Source: Aquimarina latercula DSM 2041
GTDB taxonomy: Bacteria; Bacteroidota; Bacteroidia; Flavobacteriales; Flavobacteriaceae
Reading direction: 5' to 3'
Length of the DNA stretch: 64,000 bases
NCBI RefSeq assembly: GCF_000430645.1
Contig: NZ_AUMK01000015.1
Location: forward strand, 84,460 to 148,459
This document shows, in pieces, positions 27,221-36,480 of the stretch. Below the pieces are notes generated by a model. The model saw only the letters and a program-made list of their open reading frames with translations, was not told where the DNA came from and searched no databases. Position 1 is the stretch's first letter. Every line of letters starts with the position of its first letter. The position numbers and the translations under genes were made by a program.

Positions 27221-27228
27221 TATCTTTG
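27221..27228 (+). promoter_or_regulatory. Bacteroidetes -7 promoter box for the cysteine-synthase/CBS gene
   Basis: TATCTTTG followed by CACC fits the TAnnTTTG box; the gene's GTG start is 48 bases downstream. TTTG words at 27211 and 27217 are too close to serve as a -33 element. Confidence 0.5.
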
Positions 27229-27275
27229 CACCGCATAAAAAACAATTAAAGAGACTCTAATAAATTAGTAAGCTT

Positions 27276-28637
27276 GTGAAGTACGCAAATAATATTTTGG
27301 AAACCATTGGGGATACACCTATGGTAAAAATGAATGCTCTGGTAAAAGATGTTGATGCTTTAGTGTTAGCTAAATACGAGACATTTAATCCTGGGAATTC
27401 TGTAAAAGACCGAATGGCTTTAAAAATGATCGAGGATGCTGAAGCTGATGGAAGATTAAAACCTGGAGGAACAATTATAGAGGGAACCTCTGGGAATACC
27501 GGGATGGGACTTGCTCTTGTTGCAATTGTAAAAGGGTATAAGTTGATCTGCGTTATGGCGGATAAACAGTCCAAAGAAAAAATGGATATCCTTAGAGCTG
27601 TAGGAGCTAAAGTAATGGTGTGTCCAACTAATGTAGAACCAGATGATCCTAGATCTTACTATTCTGTTTCTAAAAGGTTGGCAGAAGAAACACCTAATTC
27701 TTGGTATGTTAATCAATATGATAATCCGTCTAACGCAAAGGCTCATTACGAAAGTACGGGTCCAGAAATATGGGAACAGACAGAAGGTAAAGTAACACAT
27801 TTTATTGTTGGAGTTGGAACAGGAGGAACAATTTCTGGTGTTGGTAAATATTTAAAAGAGAAAAACCCAGATGTCAAAATTTGGGGTATTGATACATACG
27901 GTTCTGTATTTAAGAAATATCATGAAACCGGAATATTTGATGAAAATGAGGTGTACTCGTACATTACAGAGGGTATTGGAGAAGACATTTTACCAGAAAA
28001 TGTGAATTTTTCTATTATCGATGGTTTTACGAAAGTAACTGATAAAGATGCTGCAGTTTATACACAACGACTTGCAAAAGAAGAGGGAATGTTCCTTGGA
28101 AATAGTGCTGGAGCAGCTATTAAAGGATTATTACAATTAAAAGATCATTTTAAAAAGGATGATGTAGTAGTTGTACTATTTCATGATCACGGCAGTAGAT
28201 ATGTTGGTAAGATGTTTAATGATGATTGGATGAGAGAACGTGGTTTTCTGGAAGAAGAAGTGTCGACAGCAGTGGATTTGGTAAAAAATCATGAAGAGAA
28301 ACCTTTAGTTACAGTAAAAACTGAAGAGTTGGTTTCTCATGCAATAGAACGTATGCGTAAATTTCAAATTTCGCAGATACCAGTTTTAGATAGCGAAGGT
28401 TTTGTAGGGTCGGTAGATGAAAGTGCTTTATTTTCTGCGTTTTTGGATGATAAAAACACTGCGGATACTCCAATCAGAGAAATTATGAATGACCCTTTCC
28501 CAATTGTAGAAGCAAATACATCACTAGATGAGATATCAAGTTTAATCAAAAATGGTAATCCTGCTGTTCTAGTTGCACTGGAGAATGGAAAGCATCATAT
28601 CATTACAAAATATGATGTTATAAGTCATATAAAATAA
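27276..28637 (+). CDS. PLP-dependent cysteine synthase / cystathionine beta-synthase with C-terminal CBS pair
   Basis: The protein has 453 residues and a GTG start. The PLP lysine is in NPGNSVKDRMALKMI; the phosphate loop is GTSGNTGMGLALVAI and a second glycine loop is VGVGTGGTISGVGKYLKEKN. Residues about 335-453 form a CBS-domain pair (TEELVSHAIERMRKFQISQI, PVLDSEGFVGSVDESAL, NPAVLVALENGKHHIITKYD). Family members form cysteine or cystathionine from activated serine and a sulfur donor. CBS pairs often sense adenosyl ligands such as SAM, so regulation by methionine status is possible. Confidence 0.9.
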   Translation: MKYANNILETIGDTPMVKMNALVKDVDALVLAKYETFNPGNSVKDRMALKMIEDAEADGRLKPGGTIIEGTSGNTGMGLALVAIVKGYKLICVMADKQSKEKMDILRAVGAKVMVCPTNVEPDDPRSYYSVSKRLAEETPNSWYVNQYDNPSNAKAHYESTGPEIWEQTEGKVTHFIVGVGTGGTISGVGKYLKEKNPDVKIWGIDTYGSVFKKYHETGIFDENEVYSYITEGIGEDILPENVNFSIIDGFTKVTDKDAAVYTQRLAKEEGMFLGNSAGAAIKGLLQLKDHFKKDDVVVVLFHDHGSRYVGKMFNDDWMRERGFLEEEVSTAVDLVKNHEEKPLVTVKTEELVSHAIERMRKFQISQIPVLDSEGFVGSVDESALFSAFLDDKNTADTPIREIMNDPFPIVEANTSLDEISSLIKNGNPAVLVALENGKHHIITKYDVISHIK

Positions 28638-28727
28638 ATTATTTATATTTATATCATATAAGGTATCCCCTTTATTAGTATTTAAACTGATTTAGGGGTT
28701 GTTTTTATACCAAAATCTGAACTTCTT

Positions 28728-28735
28728 TATTTTTG
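28728..28735 (+). promoter_or_regulatory. Candidate -7 promoter box for the AraC regulator
   Basis: TATTTTTG matches TAnnTTTG and lies 62 bases before the ATG of the AraC-family gene. A TTG 26 bases further upstream is too distant for a good -33 element. The gap holds no gene. Confidence 0.4.
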
Positions 28736-28797
28736 TGCGCAACTTTATGCAAAAAAAACAATCTATAAAGAAAAGATTCGTATAAAATCGAGGGTGT

Positions 28798-29781
28798 ATG
28801 CAAAAATATTCATTTGACTTTTCTGATATAGATGTATTAAGGAGCTATTTTAGATCCCAATTGGATCCTGATGGTACTACGGATAGAATTTATTTTCCTT
28901 CAGAAATTGGAGAAGGATATCTTAGCTATTATAAAATATCTCCAGAGGTTTTTCTTTTCATCAATAATTATAAAGCACACGTAGATATAGAATATGTAAG
29001 AGAACCTATCGGAGAAAAAGATATTATCTTACATTTTAGGAAATATTCATTAGATCATCAGATTGAACAAAATGAAATAATAAGCTCATATTCTGATGGA
29101 TATACTCCCGGAAATATGAGATGTATGGATGCGCAACAGGGAGAGAGGGTCTACATAACCAAGGGAGCAGAGGTGAAATCAATTATGATAGTATTGAAAA
29201 GTAAGTATACAAAACCTTATTTTCTCAAGAATAGTAATATGGCTGATAAAGTAGATCAATATATTAGATACTCCCATCAGCATATTAATAAGTTTTACCT
29301 TTCGTATAAACAATCTCTTTTATTTGACCAGATAGTATGCCCGGATATAAAGAAAGTTGAAAATTACCTGTTTTTTATTGCAAGAGGAATTCGCTTACTC
29401 GAAACATTCTGGAAAGATGTCCTAATGTGGGAGACAGAAAGCAATCCTTTTAATATAAATAGTGCTCAGGTTGGTAATATTTATAAGGTAAGTAATTATT
29501 TAGAACATAACCTCCATGAACCTTTTGTAGGGGTAGATTATTTGGCTTCGATGGCTCATATGAGTCGTACAAATTTCTTTAATATGTTTAAAGAGATTCA
29601 TGATCAAACACCTTTGGAGTTTTTTAATAATAAAAAATTAGAAAGTTCTTATAATATGATATTTACAGAAGGGTTGACTATCAAAGAAGTTATGGATAAT
29701 CTTAATTATTCGAATTCATCAAAATTTAAAAAGGCGTTTTTCAATAAATTTGATGTTTATCCAGATATACAAATTCGATAA
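28798..29781 (+). CDS. AraC-family transcriptional regulator
   Basis: The protein has 327 residues. The N-terminal 200 residues form an uncharacterised sensory region (HVDIEYVREPIGEKDIILHF). The C-terminal 100 residues hold both helix-turn-helix units: VDYLASMAHMSRTNFFNMFK, then the second with TIKEVMDNLNYSNSSKFKKA and a ..FDVYPD.. end. No ligand can be inferred. No gene co-transcribed with it is seen, and the perfect inverted repeat at 29976-30046 lies just downstream and could be one of its targets. Confidence 0.9.
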   Translation: MQKYSFDFSDIDVLRSYFRSQLDPDGTTDRIYFPSEIGEGYLSYYKISPEVFLFINNYKAHVDIEYVREPIGEKDIILHFRKYSLDHQIEQNEIISSYSDGYTPGNMRCMDAQQGERVYITKGAEVKSIMIVLKSKYTKPYFLKNSNMADKVDQYIRYSHQHINKFYLSYKQSLLFDQIVCPDIKKVENYLFFIARGIRLLETFWKDVLMWETESNPFNINSAQVGNIYKVSNYLEHNLHEPFVGVDYLASMAHMSRTNFFNMFKEIHDQTPLEFFNNKKLESSYNMIFTEGLTIKEVMDNLNYSNSSKFKKAFFNKFDVYPDIQIR

Positions 29782-29811
29782 GTTTTTTTGAAAAAAAAGT
29801 ATATAAAATAA

Positions 29812-29840
29812 AGATGGTCGTCAAAAAATGACAACCATCT
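29812..29840 (+). terminator. Hairpin after the AraC gene
   Basis: A 12-bp stem with one C-A mismatch (AGATGGTCGTCA at 29812-29823 against TGACAACCATCT at 29829-29840) and a 5-base A loop lies 30 bases after the stop. No T-run follows, so termination strength is uncertain. An A-rich tract precedes it, so it would also suit minus-strand transcription. Confidence 0.5.
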
Positions 29841-29975
29841 ATAACCTAACACAAACTCAACTAAGCTTAGGATTTTGAAATCTTTATATATTTTTTTTGA
29901 AATTATCTTCCCTATTTCGTTAACAAAGAAAAGAAATGATAAGGTTGTAATAATTTCCATTAATACATAAAATCT

Positions 29976-30046
29976 TACCAATAGTACATTTTTGTAATTT
30001 TTGTGATTTTTTTAAGAAAAACAAAGGTAAAACCGTACTATTGGTA
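29976..30046. repeat. Perfect 12-bp inverted repeat separated by 47 bases
   Basis: TACCAATAGTAC (29976-29987) and GTACTATTGGTA (30035-30046) are exact reverse complements. They lie in the gene-free stretch 29782-30212 between the AraC gene and the convergent redoxin gene. They could form a long stem-loop or be paired binding sites. The rest of this stretch is A/T-rich and holds no gene I can support. Confidence 0.7.
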
Positions 30047-30212
30047 GGTGAATAGTGTGATTTTTTTTGAGATTTCTTTAACTTTTTAGTTTGAAATATC
30101 CCGTAATAGGTTTTTAGTCAGTACTTAAGAGTGTTTAGGTGATTTCAAGAAATTTTCAAGAGACAATTTCGTCTATTAGTGTTATGCACTTTGTTATTTT
30201 TTAGTGTGCTAT

Positions 30213-31067
30213 CTAGTTAATATTGTCAATAATATTTATAAAAGTATCCGGTTCTGGCCTTACTCTATAATTATCGGTTAAATCTGCGAAGATGATTTTT
30301 TGATTAGAGTCTGTAATAATAACTGTTGGTAAAACTGTATCATTATCATACCCCAATACCTGAAGGCCCATTGGTAATCCATTTTTTGCTAAAATATTTA
30401 GTTTTTTGGATGCTTCACTTTTATAATCTTGTAAGAAATGAAAGTTTAGTTCATACTTTTCTGCTAAAGATTTAGAAAGTGTATGGGGTTGCGGACTTAT
30501 TAAAACAACATGTACATTCCTTTTTTCCAGTTCTTTATATTGTAATGCAATTTCCTTGATTTGCATCATGCAAAGAGGACACCAGTTACCACGATAAAAT
30601 AGATATATAGTAGGGTTTCCCGAAAATGTACTTGTAGTGATTTTGTTTTTATTAATATCTAAAAAATCAAGTTTCGGAAATTGTGCGCCTTTCTTTAATA
30701 TGGCATTTTCGGAACGGTTATTAAAAATCGAATACCATTTTAAATATAAAATCCAGCTTAAAAACATAGCTAGACTGGGTAATATTTCACCTAGATTTAT
30801 TTCTCTAAGAATACTAAACCCAAGATTTATCAAAAGACCAATAATAATTAACGTAGTATGGGTTTTTAAATTCTTGTCGGTTCTGGCTACTGGTTTTAGA
30901 AAAAGTAAAACAAAAAACAGTGTAATAGTTGATGCTATTATTATTTGTCCAAAGAATTGAAGAGCAGGTAGCCCATGTTTAATAATATGTATTGCGCCAA
31001 GTATGGTAAAGTAAAGGCCCGATAAGGGTAGGAGCGTAATGAAAATAGATTTTAATATACTGTTCAT
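30213..31067 (-). CDS. Membrane-anchored redoxin (AhpC/TSA-thioredoxin-like)
   Basis: The protein has 284 residues. Four hydrophobic helices occupy about residues 5-120 (IFITLLPLSGLYFTILGAIH, IIIASTITLFFVLLFL, TTLIIIGLLINLGFSIL, LPSLAMFLSWILYLKW). The C-terminal half is a redoxin domain: QFPKLDFLDINKNKITTSTF, TIYLFYRGNWCPLCMMQIKE with the CPLC redox pair, VVLISPQPHTLS, and VLPTVIITDSN. Thiol peroxidases of the alkyl hydroperoxide type share this layout. The redox domain would face whichever side the fourth helix leaves it. Confidence 0.85.
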   Translation of the reverse strand: MNSILKSIFITLLPLSGLYFTILGAIHIIKHGLPALQFFGQIIIASTITLFFVLLFLKPVARTDKNLKTHTTLIIIGLLINLGFSILREINLGEILPSLAMFLSWILYLKWYSIFNNRSENAILKKGAQFPKLDFLDINKNKITTSTFSGNPTIYLFYRGNWCPLCMMQIKEIALQYKELEKRNVHVVLISPQPHTLSKSLAEKYELNFHFLQDYKSEASKKLNILAKNGLPMGLQVLGYDNDTVLPTVIITDSNQKIIFADLTDNYRVRPEPDTFINIIDNIN

Positions 31068-31240
31068 GTAATTGTTTTGTGAGTAGTCTTAGTAGCGTTA
31101 ATTCACTTACAATAAAAGAGTAAAATTATGTAATATTCTTTATAAGTTATTCGTAGCAGGGTAACATTTCATCTTTTTAAGACACATCTAAAGTATATGA
31201 ACAAATGATAATGTTTATATCAACTGTGATAATTTTTTAA

Positions 31241-32548
31241 ATGAATGATTTATTTATGAATGAAGATTTTCTACATTATATCTGGAAATACAAAAAAATC
31301 AATTTTTCGAATCTAAAAACTACTGATAATCAATCTTTAGTGCTTCTTAGGGTTGGAGATCATAATCAATTGAATTCTGGGCCAGATTTTTTTAATGCAC
31401 AATTAATAATTAATGATCAGAAATGGGCAGGAAATTTAGAGATTCATATAAAGTCTAGTGATTGGTATGTGCATCATCATGAGATAGATCCGGCATACGA
31501 TAATGTTATATTGCATGTGGTATGGAATGATGATATCGAAGTTTTTAGAAACGATAATTCTCGCTTACCTACTTTGCAACTTAAAGATTATGTAGGTACA
31601 TCTTTACTTATTCAGTATCAAAAAATTTTTCAGAATAAAACTACCAACTGGATTCAGTGCGAGAAACAACTTCCAGAAGTGTCAAGTTTTACAATTTCTA
31701 ATTGGCAAGAAAGATTATATATAGAACGTTTGGAGTATAAGTCATCCCAAATTAGAGAATTATTAAAAAAATCATCAAACGATTGGGAAGAGGTGCTTTT
31801 TAAGTTATTAGCAAAAAATTTTGGGTTAAAAGTTAATGGTGATGCATTTTTAAGTCTAGCTAATTCATTTGGGTTCCCTTGTTTAAGGAAATGTAGTACA
31901 AATGTAGAACAATTAGAAGCGCTATTTTTTGGACAAGCTAATTTGCTAGATGTAGACTCTAGTGTTCCATATGTACAGAAGCTTTTAAAACAGTATGCCT
32001 TTTTGAAAAATAAATTTAAATTACAAAATAAAGGAGTGATACCTTTTAAGTTTTTTAGATTAAGACCTTCTAATTTTCCTACAATTCGAATATCTCAATT
32101 AGCAAGTCTTTATTTTAAAAATAACCAACTTTTTAGTGAGGTTATGAGTATGAATAATCTCGATATGTTTTATGAACTATTTGATGTAAGTGCGAGTGAG
32201 TTCTGGGAAACGCATTATACTTTTGATAAGGAATCCAGTTCGAGAGGTAAAAAAATAACAAAGTCATTTATAAACTTGATTTTGATAAATACGATTATTC
32301 CTTTGAAATTTTTATATGCTAGGGATATTGGAAAAGATGTAGAAGAGGAAATATTTGGATTAATGTCACAATTACCTTGTGAAAAGAATAATATTACGAA
32401 TCATTTTATTGATTTGGGAGTGCGTATGGATGATGCATTACATTCACAATCTATGATTGAACTTAAAAACAATTATTGTGATAAAAAAGCTTGTTTAAAA
32501 TGTTCCATAGGTAATTATTTATTGAATAGAGAAGGTAGTTTAGGATAA
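31241..32548 (+). CDS. DUF2851 family protein
   Basis: The protein has 435 residues. An ATG at 31256 (MNEDFLHYIWKYKK) is an alternative start that resembles the usual family start better. Typical segments are GDHNQLNSGPDFFNAQLIIN, GNLEIHIKSSDWYVHHHEID and YDNVILHVVWNDD, with a cysteine cluster at the end (NNYCDKKACLKCSIGNYLL). The family is widespread in Bacteroidota and of unknown function. It is followed 17 bases later by a PspC-like gene and then the K+ channel, an arrangement suggesting one transcript. Confidence 0.9.
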   Translation: MNDLFMNEDFLHYIWKYKKINFSNLKTTDNQSLVLLRVGDHNQLNSGPDFFNAQLIINDQKWAGNLEIHIKSSDWYVHHHEIDPAYDNVILHVVWNDDIEVFRNDNSRLPTLQLKDYVGTSLLIQYQKIFQNKTTNWIQCEKQLPEVSSFTISNWQERLYIERLEYKSSQIRELLKKSSNDWEEVLFKLLAKNFGLKVNGDAFLSLANSFGFPCLRKCSTNVEQLEALFFGQANLLDVDSSVPYVQKLLKQYAFLKNKFKLQNKGVIPFKFFRLRPSNFPTIRISQLASLYFKNNQLFSEVMSMNNLDMFYELFDVSASEFWETHYTFDKESSSRGKKITKSFINLILINTIIPLKFLYARDIGKDVEEEIFGLMSQLPCEKNNITNHFIDLGVRMDDALHSQSMIELKNNYCDKKACLKCSIGNYLLNREGSLG

Positions 32549-32565
32549 TATAATTATTTTGCATT

Positions 32566-32787
32566 ATGCTTTATAATTTAAGACATTTTTTGGAGCGCAA
32601 TGGATTTTATGTTTCCAGTAGGCTTGCAGACAGGTTAGGAATGCGTGCTAAAAATGTACGCTTGTTCTTTATTTATTTAACCTTTGCTACGGCAGGATTA
32701 GGGTTTGTGATTTATCTTAATATGGCCTTTTGGTTAAAATTAAAGGATTTGGTGTATACTAAAAGAACTTCAGTTTTTGATTTATAA
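32566..32787 (+). CDS. PspC-like small membrane protein
   Basis: The protein has 73 residues. The N-terminus (MLYNLRHFLERNGFYVSSRL) precedes LADRLGMRAKNVRLFFIYLT and a hydrophobic helix (FATAGLGFVIYLNMAFWL) ending in basic residues. This pattern matches PspC-family proteins, where a helix follows a G(M/V)...VR.FF signature. It is encoded 2 bases before the K+ channel gene, so the two are translationally linked. Confidence 0.8.
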   Translation: MLYNLRHFLERNGFYVSSRLADRLGMRAKNVRLFFIYLTFATAGLGFVIYLNMAFWLKLKDLVYTKRTSVFDL

Positions 32788-32789
32788 GT

Positions 32790-33797
32790 ATGTTAAAGCG
32801 ATTTGGGTCTAAAATATATATAGCCTTAGCTTTACTAATTACTGTAGTTGCGGTAGGAGTAATAGGTTTCCGTTTTTTTTCCGATTATTCTTGGATCGAT
32901 GCCTTGTACATGACCGTTATTACAATGTCTACTGTAGGGTTCGGAGAAGTAGAACCACTAGATGATACAGCAAAGTTATTTACGGTTTTTTTAATAACAA
33001 CAAGTGCAATAATTTTAGGATATTCCTTATCCGTAATAACAGAATATATTGTAGGGAAAAGTGATCCTCAAAGAGTACAACATCGAAAACTGCAAAAAAT
33101 GATGAACAAACTAGAAAATCATATCATTATTGTCGGCTATGGTCGAAATGGTAAACAAGCTGCAGATAAACTGTTGGCATATAATAAGCCTTTTATTATT
33201 ATAGAAAATGACAAGGCAGTAATCGAAAAATATCAAAGTGATGAGCTTTTTTTTCTAGAAGGAAATGCCACAGAAGATAATGTATTAATAGACGCTAAAA
33301 TAAAAGAAGCCTTTTGTTTAATCTGTACCTTACCAGAAGATGCTGATAATTTATTTATAGTGTTATCCGCAAGACAAATTAACAGGGACCTTAAAATTAT
33401 TAGTAGAGCATCACAAGATGCTTCTTATAAGAAAATAAGATTGGCAGGAGCAGATAATGTGATTATGCCAGATAGAATCGGAGGAGATCATATGGCTTCT
33501 TTAGTTGTGGTGCCGGATTTAATCGAATTTTTAGATAATTTATCAATAGTTGGTAAGCGATCTATAAATATAGAAGAGGTTTCTTTTGAAGATTTGTTTG
33601 ATGATAAAAAAGAGAGAACTATTCGTGAGATTGCTATGCGATCAAGGACAGGATGTACTATCATAGGTTATAAGTCTCCTGAAGGCGAATATATTGTAAA
33701 CCCAGAAGCTGATACCATTTTAAAGCCAGGTTCTAAAGTTGTTGTCCTAGGAAGACCTGAGCAGGTAAATCAATTGAATAAAGAATTTAATATTTAG
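32790..33797 (+). CDS. Two-TM potassium channel with RCK (TrkA-N/TrkA-C) regulatory domain
   Basis: The protein has 335 residues. TM1 (residues about 9-30) is followed by the pore helix and selectivity filter TVGFGE at 48-53, then TM2 (LFTVFLITTSAIILGYSLSV). The RCK nucleotide-binding domain begins HIIIVGYGRNGKQAADKLL, with the acidic sugar-binding end FIIIENDKAVIEKYQ. The C-terminal TrkA-C domain ends GSKVVVLGRPEQVNQL. K+-selective conduction gated by ligand or nucleotide is expected. All core residues are intact. Confidence 0.93.
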   Translation: MLKRFGSKIYIALALLITVVAVGVIGFRFFSDYSWIDALYMTVITMSTVGFGEVEPLDDTAKLFTVFLITTSAIILGYSLSVITEYIVGKSDPQRVQHRKLQKMMNKLENHIIIVGYGRNGKQAADKLLAYNKPFIIIENDKAVIEKYQSDELFFLEGNATEDNVLIDAKIKEAFCLICTLPEDADNLFIVLSARQINRDLKIISRASQDASYKKIRLAGADNVIMPDRIGGDHMASLVVVPDLIEFLDNLSIVGKRSINIEEVSFEDLFDDKKERTIREIAMRSRTGCTIIGYKSPEGEYIVNPEADTILKPGSKVVVLGRPEQVNQLNKEFNI

Positions 33798-33896
33798 ATT
33801 AGCATAAAAGATTTAATCGTTAAATTATTGTAAACAATGGTTTTTTTTAGCATCTTGCTCACTTCTAAAAAACTAAATTCAATTAACTCACACATT

Positions 33897-35471
33897 ATGA
33901 AGAGAATTCTTCTTTCAATTTTAGCACTCACAATCCCATTTTTAACATTTGCGCAGGAGACTGCAGAAAAAGGTTTAGATGAAACAATAAATGAGGTATT
34001 TGCGGATTATACAGGTTGGTTTGTTAACGCTATTTTTTATCAAATACCAATAACTGAAGGTGTTGGTATTCCATGGGTAGTAATAATGTTACTAGGGTTT
34101 GCAACTTTTTTTACATTCTATTTTAAGTTTATTAATATTGGAGGATTTGCAACAGCGATTAATGTGGTAAGAGGTAAGTACGATGAAATTGATGATCACG
34201 GTAAACCAGAAGATACTAATGTTAATGTTGTTGATGGTGATATAGTGGATACTATTAAAGATGAAAGTCAAGAAGGAGAAGTTTCTCATTTTCAAGCGCT
34301 AACAGCTGCATTGTCTGGTACAGTTGGTTTAGGGAATATAGCAGGTGTAGCAATAGCTATTACGATAGGTGGACCAGGTGCTACGTTTTGGATGATTGTG
34401 GCTGGTTTATTAGGAATGACTTCTAAATTTGCAGAATGTACATTAGGGGTTAAGTATAGAGACGTTGGAGAAGATGGAACGGTATATGGTGGTCCAATGT
34501 ACTATCTTAAAAAAGGTTTATCAGAAAAAGGTGCCGCTGGATTAGGAAAAGTTTTGGCAGTACTTTTTGCTATATTTTGTATTGGTGGTTCTTTTGGTGG
34601 AGGAAATATGTTCCAAAGTAATCAGGCTGCACAAATTTTTAATGAAATTGCTGGTTTTGATGGAAGTAGTTCAGGATTAATATTCGGAATTGTAATGGCT
34701 ATATTTGTTGGTATAGTGATTATTGGAGGGTTGAAAAGAATTGCTTCGGTTACAGAAAAAGTGGTTCCTTTTATGGTTGGAATCTATCTGTTAGCTGCGT
34801 TTGTAGTAATTGGGATGAACTTCAGTGAAATTGGGAGTGCATTTGCTGCTATTTTTAATGGAGCATTTGCTCCAGATGGAGTTGTTGGAGGTTTTGTTGG
34901 AGTTTTGATTCAAGGATTTAGAAGAGCGGCTTTTTCTAATGAAGCAGGAGTCGGAAGTGCAGCAATAGCTCATAGCGCAGTAAAAACAAATTATGCTGCT
35001 AGTGAAGGTATAGTAGCTTTGTTAGAACCATTTATTGATACTGTAGTTGTTTGTACTATTACTGCATTAGTAATTGTTATAACAGGTAATTATTTAGATC
35101 CAGGTGCAGCTTCAGGAGTTCAACTTACTTCTAATGCCTTTGCAAGTGCCATTCCTTGGTTTCCTTATGTATTAACTATTGCTGTTGTATTGTTTGCTTT
35201 TTCCACTATGATTTCTTGGTCTTATTATGGATTACAATCTTGGTTGTTCTTATTTGGAAAAACCAAAAGGAATATAATGACTTATAAAATAGTATTTTGT
35301 TTGTTTACAGTTCTTGGCGCTTCTATAAGTCTTGGTGCAGTTACAGATTTTTCTGATGCAATGATTTTTGCAATGGCTGTCCCTAACTTAATAGGAGTTT
35401 CTTTATTATTGCCTAGAGTAAGAGAAGAATTGAAAAAGTATAGAGATGCTATAAAAGCTTCTAAAAATTAA
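33897..35471 (+). CDS. Alanine/glycine:cation symporter (AGCS) family protein
   Basis: The protein has 524 residues. The ATG at 33897 is chosen because it opens with a signal-like helix (MKRILLSILALTIPFLTFAQ), as many Bacteroidota members do; an upstream ATG at 33837 would add 20 residues. About 11 further membrane helices follow. Family motifs include ALTAALSGTVGLGNIAGVAI, GGPGATFWMIVAGLLGMTSK, TVYGGPMYYL, and FRRAAFSNEAGVGSAAIAHS. It imports small amino acids with Na+ or H+. It lies between the K+ channel and a helix-hairpin-helix gene. Confidence 0.95.
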   Translation: MKRILLSILALTIPFLTFAQETAEKGLDETINEVFADYTGWFVNAIFYQIPITEGVGIPWVVIMLLGFATFFTFYFKFINIGGFATAINVVRGKYDEIDDHGKPEDTNVNVVDGDIVDTIKDESQEGEVSHFQALTAALSGTVGLGNIAGVAIAITIGGPGATFWMIVAGLLGMTSKFAECTLGVKYRDVGEDGTVYGGPMYYLKKGLSEKGAAGLGKVLAVLFAIFCIGGSFGGGNMFQSNQAAQIFNEIAGFDGSSSGLIFGIVMAIFVGIVIIGGLKRIASVTEKVVPFMVGIYLLAAFVVIGMNFSEIGSAFAAIFNGAFAPDGVVGGFVGVLIQGFRRAAFSNEAGVGSAAIAHSAVKTNYAASEGIVALLEPFIDTVVVCTITALVIVITGNYLDPGAASGVQLTSNAFASAIPWFPYVLTIAVVLFAFSTMISWSYYGLQSWLFLFGKTKRNIMTYKIVFCLFTVLGASISLGAVTDFSDAMIFAMAVPNLIGVSLLLPRVREELKKYRDAIKASKN

Positions 35472-35491
35472 GATTTATTTATCGTCTTAAC

Positions 35492-36364
35492 ATGAAAAAT
35501 ACTGAATCCCATTTCGAGATACACAGACGTTTCCGAAATGGGATTCTTCTTTTAGCACTATTAATGTTCTTTTTAATAGGAGTGTTGTATTTTTTTCCTA
35601 ACACTATAAGTAGTGAGGACAACTTTGTAGCTTATACAGAATATCAGGTACAGATAGATTCATTGAAAAAGGAAGCACTTAAAAAGAAAAAGGAGTATAA
35701 ATTAAAGCAGTTTAATCCAAATTTCATAACGGATTATAAAGGATACGTTTTGGGAATGACGACAGGTGAATTGGATAAACTTTATGCATATCGAAAAAAA
35801 GATAAATGGATAAATTCTGTATCAGATTTTAAAAGGGTTACTGGGGTTTCTGATTCATTATTAGCAGTAATTTCACCTTTATTTAAATTTCCTGATTGGG
35901 TACAAAATTCTAAAAAATCAAAACCTTATAATAATGTACGATATCCTATAAAATCTTTTGCTCAAAAAGAGGATCTTAATGGTGTTACTTCTAAGGAATT
36001 TCAAGATATTATTGGTGTGCCCGATTTTATTGCAGAGAGGATTATAAAATGTAGAGATAGATTAGGTGGCTTTATAAGCGATGTACAGCTTAAAGATGTT
36101 GAAGGCTTGTATGATAATCAGCGTAAAAAAATTCTATCTCTATATACTGTTAAAGAAATAAGAAGATTTGAAAAGATTAATATTAATAATGCTTCAGTAA
36201 AGGAATTAATGGAAGTTCCTTATTTTGATTTTGAGACTGCGTTAGAAATTAAAGATTTTATAGATGCACATCAAGGGATTTCTAATTTTGAAGAATTAGG
36301 AAAAATTGAGGGTTTTTCTTTAGAAAAAATAGATAGAATAGCATTATATTTGGAATTAAATTAA
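35492..36364 (+). CDS. Membrane-anchored helix-hairpin-helix (ComEA-like) protein
   Basis: The protein has 290 residues. A single membrane helix (residues about 14-35, GILLLALLMFFLIGVLYFFP) is followed by repeated HhH motifs: ELDKLYAYRKKDKWINSVSD with VTGVSDSLL, then FQDIIGVPDFIAERIIKCRD, and ININNASVKELMEVPYFDFE. This resembles the ComEA/HhH_3 domain that binds DNA non-specifically outside the membrane. It could assist DNA uptake. It starts 20 bases after the symporter stop, so it may share that transcript. Confidence 0.88.
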   Translation: MKNTESHFEIHRRFRNGILLLALLMFFLIGVLYFFPNTISSEDNFVAYTEYQVQIDSLKKEALKKKKEYKLKQFNPNFITDYKGYVLGMTTGELDKLYAYRKKDKWINSVSDFKRVTGVSDSLLAVISPLFKFPDWVQNSKKSKPYNNVRYPIKSFAQKEDLNGVTSKEFQDIIGVPDFIAERIIKCRDRLGGFISDVQLKDVEGLYDNQRKKILSLYTVKEIRRFEKININNASVKELMEVPYFDFETALEIKDFIDAHQGISNFEELGKIEGFSLEKIDRIALYLELN

Positions 36365-36480
36365 AAATCGGAAAAAATTACCGTGATTATTGATAATATG
36401 TAAATTCTTAGAAGAGTTTTTTATGTTTTTATTTATGGTAATATGTTAGCTATATAAATCAAAGTTATCATTTAAACAAC

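Noticed and set aside
28650..28705. CCCCT ... AGGGG pairing after the cysteine-synthase gene considered as a terminator
   Set aside because: Only five base pairs with a loop of more than 20 bases, so support is too weak.
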